Assembly (NCBI GenBank): GCA_963731615.1
Contig: CAVSWD010000007.1
Span: 52,720 to 116,719, forward strand
Length of the DNA stretch: 64,000 bases
Direction: 5' to 3'
DNA from: Gaiellasilicea sp963731615
GTDB lineage: Bacteria; Actinomycetota; Thermoleophilia; Gaiellales; Gaiellaceae
Shown here: positions 9,040-17,136 of the stretch, in pieces
How positions within the stretch are numbered: position 1 is the stretch's first letter
How the letters are laid out: the number at the start of each line of letters is the position of its first letter
Translations under genes and position numbers: made by a program
The notes under the pieces: generated by a model
Seen by the model: the letters and a program-made list of their open reading frames with translations, nothing else
Databases searched by the model: none
What the model was told of the DNA's origin: nothing

Positions 9040-9454
9040 CAGTGACCGTCCGCGCCGCAAGGATGATTGCCGTCAGTCCCCCGGACCAGAAAGTCGGTCC
9101 CTTCATCGGCATCAGAGCGAGAACTTGAGTCGGGCTTTTCTAATAGGAAAAGGCCCCGCCGCCTGGGGCCTTTTCTCGTTGGCTTCCTTGCTTGGGGGGT
9201 TGGAAGCCGGTCTTTCCTCTGGGCCGCCCCCGCCACATCGGTGCGCTCAGAAGATGTCCTGAGTATGCGGCGAGAGGCTCCTGCTGGAATCACCCGTTCG
9301 GAGTTGACTCGTCCCTCGAACGGGGTTCACCGTGTCTACTTCACACCGCGCATCGCAGACGAGCATCCGCGAAGGCGGACGCTCGTCGCGCCGAGACCCC
9401 TAAAGGGGCCGCCCGCGGCCCGGCCGAAGCGAGCCAAGCTCTAGGCTTGCCGCG
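9040..9454. other. Gene-free interval with several hairpins upstream of the methionine-synthesis gene
   Basis: No convincing protein gene on either strand. It contains a GGACC/GGTCC hairpin near 9078-9096, a strong hairpin at 9148-9174, a GACGAGC-TCCGC / GCGGA-GCTCGTC hairpin at about 9357-9390 and GC-rich repeats just before 9420. I see no match I can name to a SAM, cobalamin or T-box element. It could hold a small RNA. Confidence 0.4.
9148..9174 (+). terminator. Strong terminator-like hairpin
   Basis: AAAAGGCCCC (9148-9157), 7-base loop, GGGGCCTTTT (9165-9174). The A-rich and T-rich flanks make it a potential bidirectional terminator. It has no protein gene directly upstream on either strand, so it may end a small transcript. 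Confidence 0.7.
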
Positions 9455-11263
9455 ATGTCGAGCCGCTTCGAGGAACGCCTGCGTACCGGCCCCCCGATCG
9501 TCGCGGACGGCGGCATGGGCGCATTGCTCTCGGGCGCCGTGCCGCGGCTTCGCTGCCCGGAGGAGGCCAACCTGCGCGCTCCCGAGAGCGTCGTCGCACT
9601 GCACGCGAGCTTCATCCGCGCCGGCGCGGAGCTGATCGAGACGAACACGTTCGGCGCCAACCGCCGCAAGCTCGCGGCGCACTTTCTCGAGGACGAGCTG
9701 GAGCGAATCAACTCGACCGCCGTGCGGCTCGCACGTGAGGCACGGGAGGTTTCCGGCGCGGACGTCTTCATCGCGGGAGCGATCGGCCCGATCGGCGACG
9801 TCGAGCGCTTCGACACGGCCGAGCAGAGCCAGTTCTTCAGCGAGCAGGCCGAGTTGCTCGAAGGGCGTGGCGTCGATCTGCTCATGCTCGAGACGTTCTT
9901 CGACCTGGACGAGCTGGTGGAGGCGATCGAAGCCGTCCGCAGCGTCTCGTCGCTGCCGATCGTCGCGCTGATGACCTTCGACGCGGACGGCCAGACGCTC
10001 GGCGGCGTCTCCGCCGAGGCGGCGGCCGAGCGGCTGGCGGCACTCGGCGTTGCGGCCGCCGGCGCGAACCACAGCGCCGGCCCGGCGGCGGCACTGAACG
10101 CGCTCGCCGCGATGCAGCACGACGGGCTGGTGCTCGCCGCGCTCCCGAACGTCGGTCTGGCGAGCCTGGCCGGCTCGCGCGTGATCTTCCCGCACGCGAC
10201 GCCCGATTACTTCGCCGAGTTCGCCGCCCAGGCCCGTCGGCTCGGCGCCGGCATCATCGGCGGCTGCTGCGGGACAACGCCCGCCCAGATCACCGCGATC
10301 CGCACCGCAATCGACGACGACCGCGCGCCGGCGGCTCCGCTCGTCGTCCGCGAACGCGAGCTCGCCGACGCAGCCGGGCCGGCCTCGGAGGAGACCGGTC
10401 TCGCGCGGATGCTGCGCGAGCAGGAGTTCGTCGTCTCGATCCAGCTCGACCCGCCGCTCGGGGCCAACAACGCCGGCCTGCTCGAGGCGGGCCGTGCGAT
10501 CAAGGCCTCCGGCAAGGCCCACCTCGTCGACGTCAACGACAACCCGCGAGCCCGGGCGCGGATGAGCGGGATGATGGCCTCGGTCGCAATCGAGCGCGAG
10601 TGCGGGATCGAGACGATCCCGCACCTGACGCCGCGTGACACCGCCATCGCCGGGCTCGAGTCGCAGCTGCTCGGCGCGCACGCCGAGGGCGTCCGCAACG
10701 TGCTCGCGGTCACGGGCGACCCGCACGAGGAAGGCGACTATCCGGGGGCACGCGGCGTCTACGACTTCGACGCGATCGGGCTGACGCGGCTGATCGTCGG
10801 GCTCAACCGCGGCGAGGATTACCACGGCCGCTCGATCGACGCACCCACCTCGTTCTTCGTCGGCGTCGCGGTCAACCCGTCGGCCGACGACCTGGATCTC
10901 GAGCTGGAGCGGTTCGAGCGCAAGCTCGAAGCGGGCGCGCAGTTCGCGATGACGCAGGTGCTGTTCGACCTCGCGTACGTGGACTCGTTCCTCGCGCACT
11001 TCGGCGGCCGCTCGCCGATCCCGCTCCTCATCGGGATCTGGCCGATGCCGAGCCATCAGCTCGCGGTCCGCATCCACAACGAGGTGCCCGGGATGCTCGT
11101 CCCCGACCCGGTGCAAGAGCGCTTGCGAGCCGCCGGCACCGACGCGGCCGAGGAAGGACGGACACTCGCCCGCGAGCTGATCGCGGAGTCGCGCGAGAAG
11201 GCTGCCGGCGTCTACCTCGTCGCCCCCTTCCGCCGCCCGCTCGGCATCCTCGACGTCCTTTAG
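9455..11263 (+). CDS. Bifunctional homocysteine S-methyltransferase / 5,10-methylenetetrahydrofolate reductase
   Basis: 602-aa fusion like B. subtilis YitJ. Residues about 1-290 form the homocysteine methyltransferase barrel (DGGMGALL at 20; C-terminal zinc motif GGCCGTTP with Cys271 and Cys272). Residues about 310-602 form the MetF/MTHFR barrel (VSIQLDPP, VNDNPRARARMS, AVTGDPHE, FAMTQVLFD). It makes methyl-THF and can pass the methyl to homocysteine in methionine biosynthesis. Oddity: the first zinc ligand, Cys in GxNCSxGP of relatives, is His206 here (GANHSAGP). Stop overlaps the convergent marP stop. Confidence 0.88.
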   Translation: MSSRFEERLRTGPPIVADGGMGALLSGAVPRLRCPEEANLRAPESVVALHASFIRAGAELIETNTFGANRRKLAAHFLEDELERINSTAVRLAREAREVSGADVFIAGAIGPIGDVERFDTAEQSQFFSEQAELLEGRGVDLLMLETFFDLDELVEAIEAVRSVSSLPIVALMTFDADGQTLGGVSAEAAAERLAALGVAAAGANHSAGPAAALNALAAMQHDGLVLAALPNVGLASLAGSRVIFPHATPDYFAEFAAQARRLGAGIIGGCCGTTPAQITAIRTAIDDDRAPAAPLVVRERELADAAGPASEETGLARMLREQEFVVSIQLDPPLGANNAGLLEAGRAIKASGKAHLVDVNDNPRARARMSGMMASVAIERECGIETIPHLTPRDTAIAGLESQLLGAHAEGVRNVLAVTGDPHEEGDYPGARGVYDFDAIGLTRLIVGLNRGEDYHGRSIDAPTSFFVGVAVNPSADDLDLELERFERKLEAGAQFAMTQVLFDLAYVDSFLAHFGGRSPIPLLIGIWPMPSHQLAVRIHNEVPGMLVPDPVQERLRAAGTDAAEEGRTLARELIAESREKAAGVYLVAPFRRPLGILDVL

Positions 11264-12393
11264 CGAACGCAGGGCCCGGTGGAGACGACTCGTCCGGCCT
11301 GCGCAAGAGCGTCGCGGACGATCGACGACGGCACCGCGTAGCCTGCCGCCGAGCCGATACGCGAGGCGAAGATCGTCGCCTGCACCCGGCCCTGCGCATC
11401 GACGGCAGGCCCGCCGGAGTTGCCGTGACGGACAACACCGCGCAACGTCGTGATCCGCCGGTTGATCGGGCCGCGGCCGTAGGCGTCGTCGGTGACGACG
11501 GCGCCAGTCTGCCCGATCCGTCCCGGAGTGGCCGTGAACGGCCCGCTCTCCGGATAGCCGAGAATGGCGACCGCGCGGCCCTCGACCGGATCGACGAGCC
11601 GCAATGGCTGCGTCCCGAGCCCGGCCACCCGCAGCACTGCGACGTCGTTACGAGGGTCAAAGACGACCACGTCGGCTTCCCGGAACTCACCGTCCGCGCG
11701 GTCGACCCGGGCGTCTTTCATCCCGGCGACCACGTGCGCGTTCGTGACGACGAGGTTCGGGGTGGCGATCCAGCCGGAGCCCGAGACGCCGAGCCCGCAC
11801 GCAGTCCCGGTCACCCGGAGCACGCCCGGGCGGGCGGCCTGAACGCCCGCGCTCTCGAGCAAAGCAGGGTCCGGTGGCCCGACGCGCGGCTGCGGCCCGC
11901 GGATCGCCGCGAAGGGATCGACGCGCGCGATCGCGTCCAGCAGGCGCGAGGGTGGGACGCGCTGATTGATCTCGCCGAGAATGCGGGAGCGCTGCACGTC
12001 CTCCCGGAGCTCGGCCTGGCCGGGCAGATGTAGCGCAACGGCGCCTGCAACCCAGACGATCGCTGCACCGGCGGCGGCGCCGAGGAGAAGACCGCCGAGC
12101 GAGTCGAGCCAGCGCAGGGGTGGCAGCACGAAAAGGCTGGTCCGGATCGCGCTGCCGGCCATCGAGGCGACACTCTGGAGCAGAATCACGAGCACGACTG
12201 CGCCGCCGAGGGCGACGAGCGGCGTGTACGCCGACTCCGTGCCGGAGAGGAGCTCGGGCGCGAGCTTGGCGCCGAAGTAGGCGCCGAGTGCGATCCCGGC
12301 CAGCGACAGGGCGCCGCCGATGAGCCCGCGTCGAAGCCCGTTGAGCGCCGCCAGCCCGATCACGGCGGCGGCGATCCAGTCGACCCGCGTCAC
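11260..12393 (-). CDS. MarP-like membrane serine protease (CvpA domain + trypsin-like domain)
   Basis: 377 aa. Residues about 5-125 are a CvpA-type module of four helices; residues about 185-370 are a chymotrypsin-fold protease outside the membrane, with catalytic His in TNAHVVAG, Asp in PRNDVAVL and Ser in GNSGGP. Cys in TACGLG and in the last residues (TGPCVR) could pair as the disulphide seen in M. tuberculosis MarP, which is needed for acid resistance. GTG start overlaps the stop of the upstream acetyltransferase gene (GTGA), so the pair is co-translated. Confidence 0.85.
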   Translation of the reverse strand: MTRVDWIAAAVIGLAALNGLRRGLIGGALSLAGIALGAYFGAKLAPELLSGTESAYTPLVALGGAVVLVILLQSVASMAGSAIRTSLFVLPPLRWLDSLGGLLLGAAAGAAIVWVAGAVALHLPGQAELREDVQRSRILGEINQRVPPSRLLDAIARVDPFAAIRGPQPRVGPPDPALLESAGVQAARPGVLRVTGTACGLGVSGSGWIATPNLVVTNAHVVAGMKDARVDRADGEFREADVVVFDPRNDVAVLRVAGLGTQPLRLVDPVEGRAVAILGYPESGPFTATPGRIGQTGAVVTDDAYGRGPINRRITTLRGVVRHGNSGGPAVDAQGRVQATIFASRIGSAAGYAVPSSIVRDALAQAGRVVSTGPCVR

Positions 12394-12962
12394 AGGTGCT
12401 TTTCGTACAGAACGTCGTCGTGGACGCGCGCGTACCGCTGTTTGACGGCCTCCCGATCGACACCCGTGTAGTGGGCGAACGCCTTGACGAGCCGCAGCTC
12501 GCCGTCGAACTGGCGCAGATCATCCCGCTCGAGGTAGACGTGCAGATAGCCGTCGATCTGGGCGAAGCCGTGCGTCTCGTACCAGCGCTGGACGTGCGCG
12601 TCGTCGCGTGTCCACGCCTCGAGCCGCGCCAGCCCGCGCTCGCGCGCCTGCCGCTCAACCTCCTCGAGCAGAGCGCTCGCGACGCCGCGGCGTTGGTGGT
12701 CGGGATGCGTCGCGAGGTGCCAGATCATCCCGCCGGCGCCGGGTCGGTCGGCCAGCACGGTGCCAGGGTCAAATCCGTACTCGAGGTCGAGGAGACCGAC
12801 GATGTCGCCGTCGTCGTCGGCGACGAGCTCGATCGCCGGTCGCTCGTACCGCTCCTTCTCCCGCTCGACGTCGTCGTAGAAGGCCGAGTCGAGGAACGAA
12901 AGCACCCGGCAACGCACCCAGCCGACCTCGTCCGCCGGCCGATAGGAGCGGATCGTGAACAC
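12390..12962 (-). CDS. GNAT family N-acetyltransferase
   Basis: 190 aa. Acetyl-CoA-binding loop HPDHQRRGVASALLEEV (the Q/RxxGxA motif) near residue 85-105 and the C-terminal WYETHGF beta-bulge are clear. The last 50 residues form an extra C-terminal segment. Substrate unknown. ATG start; overlaps the MarP-like gene by 4 bp on the same strand. Confidence 0.82.
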   Translation of the reverse strand: MFTIRSYRPADEVGWVRCRVLSFLDSAFYDDVEREKERYERPAIELVADDDGDIVGLLDLEYGFDPGTVLADRPGAGGMIWHLATHPDHQRRGVASALLEEVERQARERGLARLEAWTRDDAHVQRWYETHGFAQIDGYLHVYLERDDLRQFDGELRLVKAFAHYTGVDREAVKQRYARVHDDVLYEKHL

Positions 12963-13007
12963 GGCGCCACCCTACTGACGCGCCCGGCTACACTGTCCGC
13001 CGCGCCT

Positions 13008-13083
<76 letters not shown>

Positions 13084-13152
13084 CTTTGCAGCCCGCACTA
13101 CAGCTTCGATCGTGGCGCGGGCTGCTTTCTATTTCGGCAACGGTCAGCCGCC

Positions 13153-13173
13153 TACACAGCAATCTGCACAGCA
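13153..13173. repeat. Paired arm-type repeat, left end of island
   Basis: TACACAGCA (13153-13161) and TGCACAGCA (13165-13173) are direct repeats with a 12-bp period, just beyond the integrase stop. A near-identical pair lies at 17000-17020 near the other end. The layout resembles integrase arm-binding sites. Confidence 0.6.
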
Positions 13174-13174
13174 T

Positions 13175-13700
13175 TCAGTAGCCGAGGCGCGCGGCGGCGG
13201 CGGCGAGCGCGGCCCGCTCCGCTTGCTCCTGGGGGGATCCGAGCGCGTGGCTGTAGAGCTTGGCGGTGATGTGTGGGTTAGCGTGTCCTGCTGCCCGCGA
13301 GACGGTGGCGAGGTCGCCGTGTGCCAACAGGTTCGACACGAACGAGTGCCGCAAGTCATGGGCGCGAACGCCTTCGAGACCAGCCTCCTTCGCCACGATG
13401 CCGAGCGCCCGCCGCAGGTTGCCGTAGTCCTTCGGCCGACCTCGCGACGCCGAGAAGACGAAGTCGTCGTCGGCCGACCACCGTGCCGCGATCGCATTCA
13501 CCGGCGCTCGGATCCGGGAGGTGCTGGCCATCCGCTGGTGCGACATCGACTTCGAGCGCAACCTGATCCATCTGCGCGGCCAGATCGACGTCAGCGGCAC
13601 CGAGATCGTCGCGATGAAGACGAAGGAATCCGAGCGGTTCGTCGCGCTCACGCCGAAGATGGAAAAGTACCTCGGGCGCGAGGCTCGCATGTGGCGATCA
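13175..13700 (-). pseudogene. Tyrosine recombinase/integrase remnant, interrupted by an inversion
   Basis: The C-terminal catalytic half is on the minus strand (13175 to about 13487): DDDFVFSASRGRP, HxxR in AHDLRHSF, the His in AGHANPHIT and the nucleophile Tyr in LYSHAL. The preceding part of the catalytic domain is on the plus strand (about 13488-13700): TGARIREVLAIRWCDID, with the first catalytic Arg, through MKTKESERFVALTP to KYLGREARM. In an intact integrase these are consecutive in one frame, so a roughly 200-bp segment has been inverted. No N-terminal DNA-binding domain is recognisable upstream. Inactive. Confidence 0.8.
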
Positions 13701-13829
13701 CACCCGCGTAGGCCGGGGTCTTCTCCACCGCCGCGCGCGCGATACGGGGACGCCCCCCGTCACCTCGCTCCAAGCCGGAGCGCGCCGTCCCGCGCACGCG
13801 CGCGCAGTCGTGAGCGCCCGGCCAGAGCG

Positions 13830-13864
13830 ACGGCCGCGCCGCGAGCTGGCTCGGGCGCGGCCGT
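13830..13864 (-). terminator. Hairpin after the secreted-protein gene
   Basis: ACGGCCGCGCC (13830-13840) pairs with GGCGCGGCCGT (13854-13864), 15 bp beyond the stop of the gene at 13880-14416. No clear T tract. Confidence 0.55.
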
Positions 13865-13879
13865 GTCGAGAGACGGGCG

Positions 13880-14416
13880 CTAGCTGGAGAAGTCGACCGC
13901 GACGAGTCGCCGGGTCGAAACGCCGGCGAGCTTGTCCTCGCCCGGCTTCGTCGCGCGGATAAAGAGCGTCAACTGCTGCTGCTTGCTGCTCGCGGGGAAG
14001 TTCGCATCGCGGCGGAAGACCAGGGTCGCCGTGCCGTCGTCCCCGGTGAGCTCCTCCGCTGGGATGCTGAACTGGTTGTAGGGCACTGCGGTCACGTAGA
14101 CGCTCGCGCCCTTGATGTTGACGCTGCAGGTGCTCCCGACGCGTACCTTCAGCGTGAAGGTCTGCGTCTGCTCGTTGATCGGCCCGGACAGCACGTCGAA
14201 CGCCTCAATCTGTGTCCGCGCGGGCGGTGCGAGGTCAGCGATCGGGGCGGTCTTCAAGCTCTTGTTGGTCGGACAGCCGTTAGGTCCGGGTGCCGACGTC
14301 GCTGCCATGCCCACCGCGGCGACGACCACCAGCGTCAGCGCGGTGACCGCGGCGATAAGGAGACGTCTCGCGTTCGCGGCGTGGCGAAAACGCAGACGCC
14401 GAGGGAACCGTTCCAT
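13880..14416 (-). CDS. Secreted hypothetical protein in the tRNA-Asp island
   Basis: 178 aa. ATG with a strong GGAGGAGG site 6-10 bp upstream. Residues about 18-40 are a signal peptide or anchor (LLIAAVTALTLVVVAAVGMA). The rest is beta-rich (QTQTFTLKVRVGSTCSVNIKGASVYVTAVPYN split over short strands) and suggests an immunoglobulin-like or carboxypeptidase-regulatory-like fold with an exposed Cys pair (CPT, CSV). I do not recognise a family. It is island cargo and transcribed away from the collagen-like gene's terminator. Confidence 0.7.
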   Translation of the reverse strand: MERFPRRLRFRHAANARRLLIAAVTALTLVVVAAVGMAATSAPGPNGCPTNKSLKTAPIADLAPPARTQIEAFDVLSGPINEQTQTFTLKVRVGSTCSVNIKGASVYVTAVPYNQFSIPAEELTGDDGTATLVFRRDANFPASSKQQQLTLFIRATKPGEDKLAGVSTRRLVAVDFSS

Positions 14417-14668
14417 CGTGTACCTCCTCCGTATAACTGGGCCAGCTTGCTCTTCCGCACTCGGAACGTTACGCCTCCAAAGTGGTAAAGGGGCTCAAAT
14501 CGGCTCCAGCGATTCAGCGTCCGCGCCGCACGAGTGGCCGCTGCTGCCTCGAGCCCGCGGCTGCCTCGAGCACGAGCGTCTTCCCCAGCGCACGCGCGCG
14601 AGCTCCGGTGAAGCGTCGACCCTGTACCCAGTCACTCACGTGACCGGAGCACCCGATCGAGGGCGGTC

Positions 14669-14689
14669 CGCTGTGCAGGACGCTGTGCA
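14669..14689. repeat. Internal paired arm-type repeat (opposite orientation)
   Basis: CGCTGTGCA (14669-14677) and CGCTGTGCA (14681-14689), period 12 bp, reverse-complement sense relative to the TGCACAGCA pairs at both island ends. Confidence 0.55.
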
Positions 14690-14812
14690 ACCAGGTCGGA
14701 GCGGCCAGGATCTCGCAGGGACAGAGGGCTGGCGCGAGCATGACCCCGGTCACTGCAGCCGGGGCCCAGGTCCGCGAAGGATCGGTCCGCCTGCTGGAGC
14801 GACGATCCGCGC

Positions 14813-14887
14813 GCCGGAATTTGGGATCGGCTCAATCGTCGGATCCGGTCGGTCCGGATCGGATCGCGAATCCGATGTACCCCCACC
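14813..14887. repeat. Copy 1 of a 75-bp island repeat with a 7-bp inverted repeat
   Basis: Contains ATCGGAT-CGCGA-ATCCGAT (14858-14876) followed by GTACCCC. The same block, preceded by the same GGGATCGGCT motif about 40 bp upstream, recurs in direct orientation at 16784-16860. Confidence 0.6.
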
Positions 14888-15064
14888 CCCGCGACGATCG
14901 CGCAGGCTCGGGGCCCCAATCGGGAGGTACCGCCTCCGCGAGCGCGTGAGGCTACGCGGCCAAAACGCTCAGGCGAGAGGGCGGCACAGGTCCGCCCTAA
15001 CCTCCTCTGCCCCGGCTCGGCTTCACTCCCCGCACGCTCGAGCGGGACGTGATTGGAGCCAAGA

Positions 15065-15088
15065 AAGGCCCGCCGGGAGACGGGCCTT
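15065..15088 (-). terminator. Terminator of the collagen-like gene
   Basis: AAGGCCCG (15065-15072) pairs with CGGGCCTT (15081-15088), 26 bp beyond the stop. A/T-rich bases flank the stem. Confidence 0.65.
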
Positions 15089-15113
15089 CCCCTTTACCGC
15101 TTCCCAGTGGAGC

Positions 15114-15944
15114 CTAGGAGCAGTTTCCGATCGTGCCGCTGCCGCTGAACGTGGTGCCGTCGTAGGCATCGCGCCAGTGGTTACCGCAGGCGTTGTAGTA
15201 GTCGAACTCGTAGCCGACGTCGGTCACGTTCAGGCCCGTGCCGAAGTGAGCGGCCAGAAACGCATCCCAGCTTCCGCTGACAGGATCGTCAGCGAACGGC
15301 TGAAAGTCTGAGACGTTCGTCACCTTTTTCGTCCAGACGCCGTCGTAGTGACCGACTTGGGCTGACGTGTAGGTGTCGGCGCCGCAGGGGCCGTTCGTGG
15401 CGAAGTGCTTGCCGGGGATCGTCGTGTAGGTGCCGACGTCGTAGCGGGTGACTATGTAGGTGTCGATCTGCCCGATCGGCGGGCTGATCACGAAGTAGCG
15501 GCTGCCGCTGTCGGTGGCCCACTTCTCTTCGCCAGAGTCACAGCCGCCGTCCTGCTGATTGATGGAGTAGACGATCGACCTGCCGACTGAAACGCCGTCC
15601 TCGCCCGCTGGGCCAGCCGGGCCAGTCGCGCCCGTCGCGCCCTGCGGGCCAGTGTCGCCCGTCGACCCCTGCGGGCCACGAGCACCAGCCGGGCCAGTTG
15701 CGCCCTGCGCCCCGGTCGAGCCGGTTGCGCCCTGCGGGCCAGTAGCGCCCTGCAGGCCAGTCGAGCCGCGCTCGCCTTTGAGTGCCGACTTCGTCTGCGG
15801 GTCCAGGTCGATCAGTCGGATCGTGCCGTTCTTGATCTGAGTCGATGTGACGAGGCCCGCTGCGAAAGCCGAGCCGCTGAGTGCAACGCCGAGCGCGATC
15901 ATCGCGACGACGAGCGCAGGCGTGAAACGCCTTCCCTTGAACAT
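15114..15944 (-). CDS. Secreted collagen-like protein
   Basis: 276 aa, ATG with AAAGGA upstream. Signal peptide in the first 28 residues (MFKGRRFTPALVVAMIALGV ... FAAG). Residues about 30-55 (TSTQIKNGTIRLIDLDP) match the short N-terminal module common in actinobacterial exported collagen-like proteins. Residues about 56-117 are uninterrupted Gly-X-Y triplets rich in GATGPQ, able to form a triple helix. The C-terminal 155 residues form a globular domain with several Cys, of unknown function. Probably a surface or matrix protein. Island cargo. Confidence 0.85.
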   Translation of the reverse strand: MFKGRRFTPALVVAMIALGVALSGSAFAAGLVTSTQIKNGTIRLIDLDPQTKSALKGERGSTGLQGATGPQGATGSTGAQGATGPAGARGPQGSTGDTGPQGATGATGPAGPAGEDGVSVGRSIVYSINQQDGGCDSGEEKWATDSGSRYFVISPPIGQIDTYIVTRYDVGTYTTIPGKHFATNGPCGADTYTSAQVGHYDGVWTKKVTNVSDFQPFADDPVSGSWDAFLAAHFGTGLNVTDVGYEFDYYNACGNHWRDAYDGTTFSGSGTIGNCS

Positions 15945-16107
15945 CTACAGAGTCCTTTCGGTAACCGTTTACCCGGCGGCAAGTTGCCGCGGGTTCGATG
16001 AGAGGAAGGTACGGATGCCCGGGGCCGGGCGGCTAGACCCGAATGAGCCCAGCCTCACATCGCCTCAGAGCACAGCTATCAGCGAGCTTCTGATGACCGG
16101 TTGTCGC

Positions 16108-16677
16108 TCAGTCGGGTGATACGCCCCGGGCGGCGGCGACTGCTTCGAGTCGGGTGTTGACGCCGAGAGCTCGGAAGAGACGGCGGATATGGTTCCTGAC
16201 CGTTTCGGTGCTCAGATGGAGCTCGGCGGCGATCTGCTTGGTCGAGCGGCCCTGCTCCAGAAGACGTAGCACCTCGACTTGGCGGGGGGTGAGATGCGGG
16301 TGTGGCGCTGTGAGTCTTTCGACAGGGAGTTGATCTAGGAGCCCGAAGACGCCGACGACCCGTTCACCGCTCTTGAGCGGCACCGCGCTGATCTCCACCG
16401 CGACCCGCTCGCCGCCGGTGGAAAGCAAGACGGCGGTCGCGTCCGTGGCCGCCGTGGTGCCGAGCACCTTCTTGGTGAACAGCTCACGGGCGCGTCGGCT
16501 GTCCTCGGGCGCGACGACAGAGGTGAATTGGCGACCGCGAACGTCACCGAGGAGTCGTTTGGCGGCCGGATTGATCCACCGGACGATTCCGGTGGTGTCG
16601 AGGACGTAGCTCGGGACGCCGACGTCGCCCAGAGCCCGCTCGACGTCGCCGCCGACGTTCAGGCCAGTGGCCATCAC
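16108..16677 (-). CDS. PAS-domain LuxR-type transcriptional regulator
   Basis: 189 aa. Residues about 12-120 form a PAS fold (SYVLDTTGIVRWINPAAKRL ... VFGLLDQ). Residues about 128-185 form a LuxR/GerE helix-turn-helix (LTPRQVEVLRLLEQGRSTKQI, STETVRNHIRRLFRALGV). No phosphoacceptor receiver domain. GTG at 16677 or ATG at 16674. Orphan sensor-regulator in the island; its likely target is the adjacent collagen-like gene, 160 bp downstream on the same strand (inference). Confidence 0.85.
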   Translation of the reverse strand: MMATGLNVGGDVERALGDVGVPSYVLDTTGIVRWINPAAKRLLGDVRGRQFTSVVAPEDSRRARELFTKKVLGTTAATDATAVLLSTGGERVAVEISAVPLKSGERVVGVFGLLDQLPVERLTAPHPHLTPRQVEVLRLLEQGRSTKQIAAELHLSTETVRNHIRRLFRALGVNTRLEAVAAARGVSPD

Positions 16678-16783
16678 AGAAGTATGGCCCAGCCGCGTCA
16701 GGTTCCCCGACGGAACGGAATTCGTCGCGGACCTGAACTGCCGTGGCTCTCAGTGCTGCTTACGTTCTGCCGCACACAGTGAC

Positions 16784-16860
16784 CTCCAGATTCTGGGATC
16801 GGCTGGATAGCCGCATCGGGTGGGTCCTGAATCGGATCGCGAATCCGAAGTACCCCTCCC
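16784..16860. repeat. Copy 2 of the 75-bp island repeat
   Basis: ATCGGAT-CGCGA-ATCCGAA (16831-16849) then GTACCCC, with GGGATCGGCT about 40 bp upstream, matching copy 1 at 14813-14887 in the same orientation. Confidence 0.6.
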
Positions 16861-16999
16861 CGCCGGGACGAAATCCGGCACGAGCGAATGCTGCTGCTGG
16901 ATGCGCTGGCGGCGTAGACCGGGTTCGGGAGATGTCCCTGACAACTGGGCTCCTGAACGCACTGGAGCCGACCTCCTCGCACGTCCAGGCTGAGCGAAA

Positions 17000-17020
17000 T
17001 GCACAGCAATTTGCACAGCA
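17000..17020. repeat. Paired arm-type repeat, right end of island
   Basis: TGCACAGCA (17000-17008) and TGCACAGCA (17012-17020), separated by ATT, about 115 bp inside the right attachment repeat. Together with the following TTC they match the left pair (13153-13175) at 22 of 24 positions. Confidence 0.65.
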
Positions 17021-17136
17021 TTCCGGCTCGAAACGGGACGCGACGCTGCGTATCACCTACTGCGTCGAACGTGCTGAGATTCTCGTAGCGATGCCGTTTG
17101 CGTGACACCCGGTAGCACTCCGTTGCCGCTTCCGGT

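Larger units (their letters stand above)
14417..15064. other. Gene-free interval inside the island carrying repeats
   Basis: No open frame looks protein-like. It contains an inward copy of the paired CGCTGTGCA repeats (14669-14689) and one copy of a roughly 75-bp element (14813-14887) that recurs at 16784-16860. These look like remnants of an end of a related element. Confidence 0.5.
16678..17136. other. Gene-free right arm of the island
   Basis: No convincing gene. Holds the second 75-bp repeat and the right paired arm repeats. An apparent minus-strand frame with the peptide TGLEPATSGVTG is only the antisense of the tRNA-Asp fragment at 17137-17184. Confidence 0.55.

Noticed and set aside
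9039..9293. Minus-strand 84-codon frame as a gene
   Set aside because: Spans two strong terminator hairpins and has no ribosome site or domain-like sequence.
9341..11116. Minus-strand open frame of about 590 codons
   Set aside because: Exact antisense of the methyltransferase/MTHFR fusion, which has clear catalytic motifs.
13521..13883. A complete short plus-strand integrase
   Set aside because: It has only the first part of the catalytic domain and then runs into unrelated GC-rich sequence; it is the inverted piece of the broken gene.
14112..15311. Long plus-strand open frame of about 400 codons in the island
   Set aside because: Covers two minus-strand genes with signal peptides and a repeat-rich gap; composition is Arg/Pro-rich shadow sequence.
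15595..15775. Repeat array on the minus strand
   Set aside because: The periodicity comes from Gly-X-Y codons of the collagen-like protein, not from a non-coding repeat.
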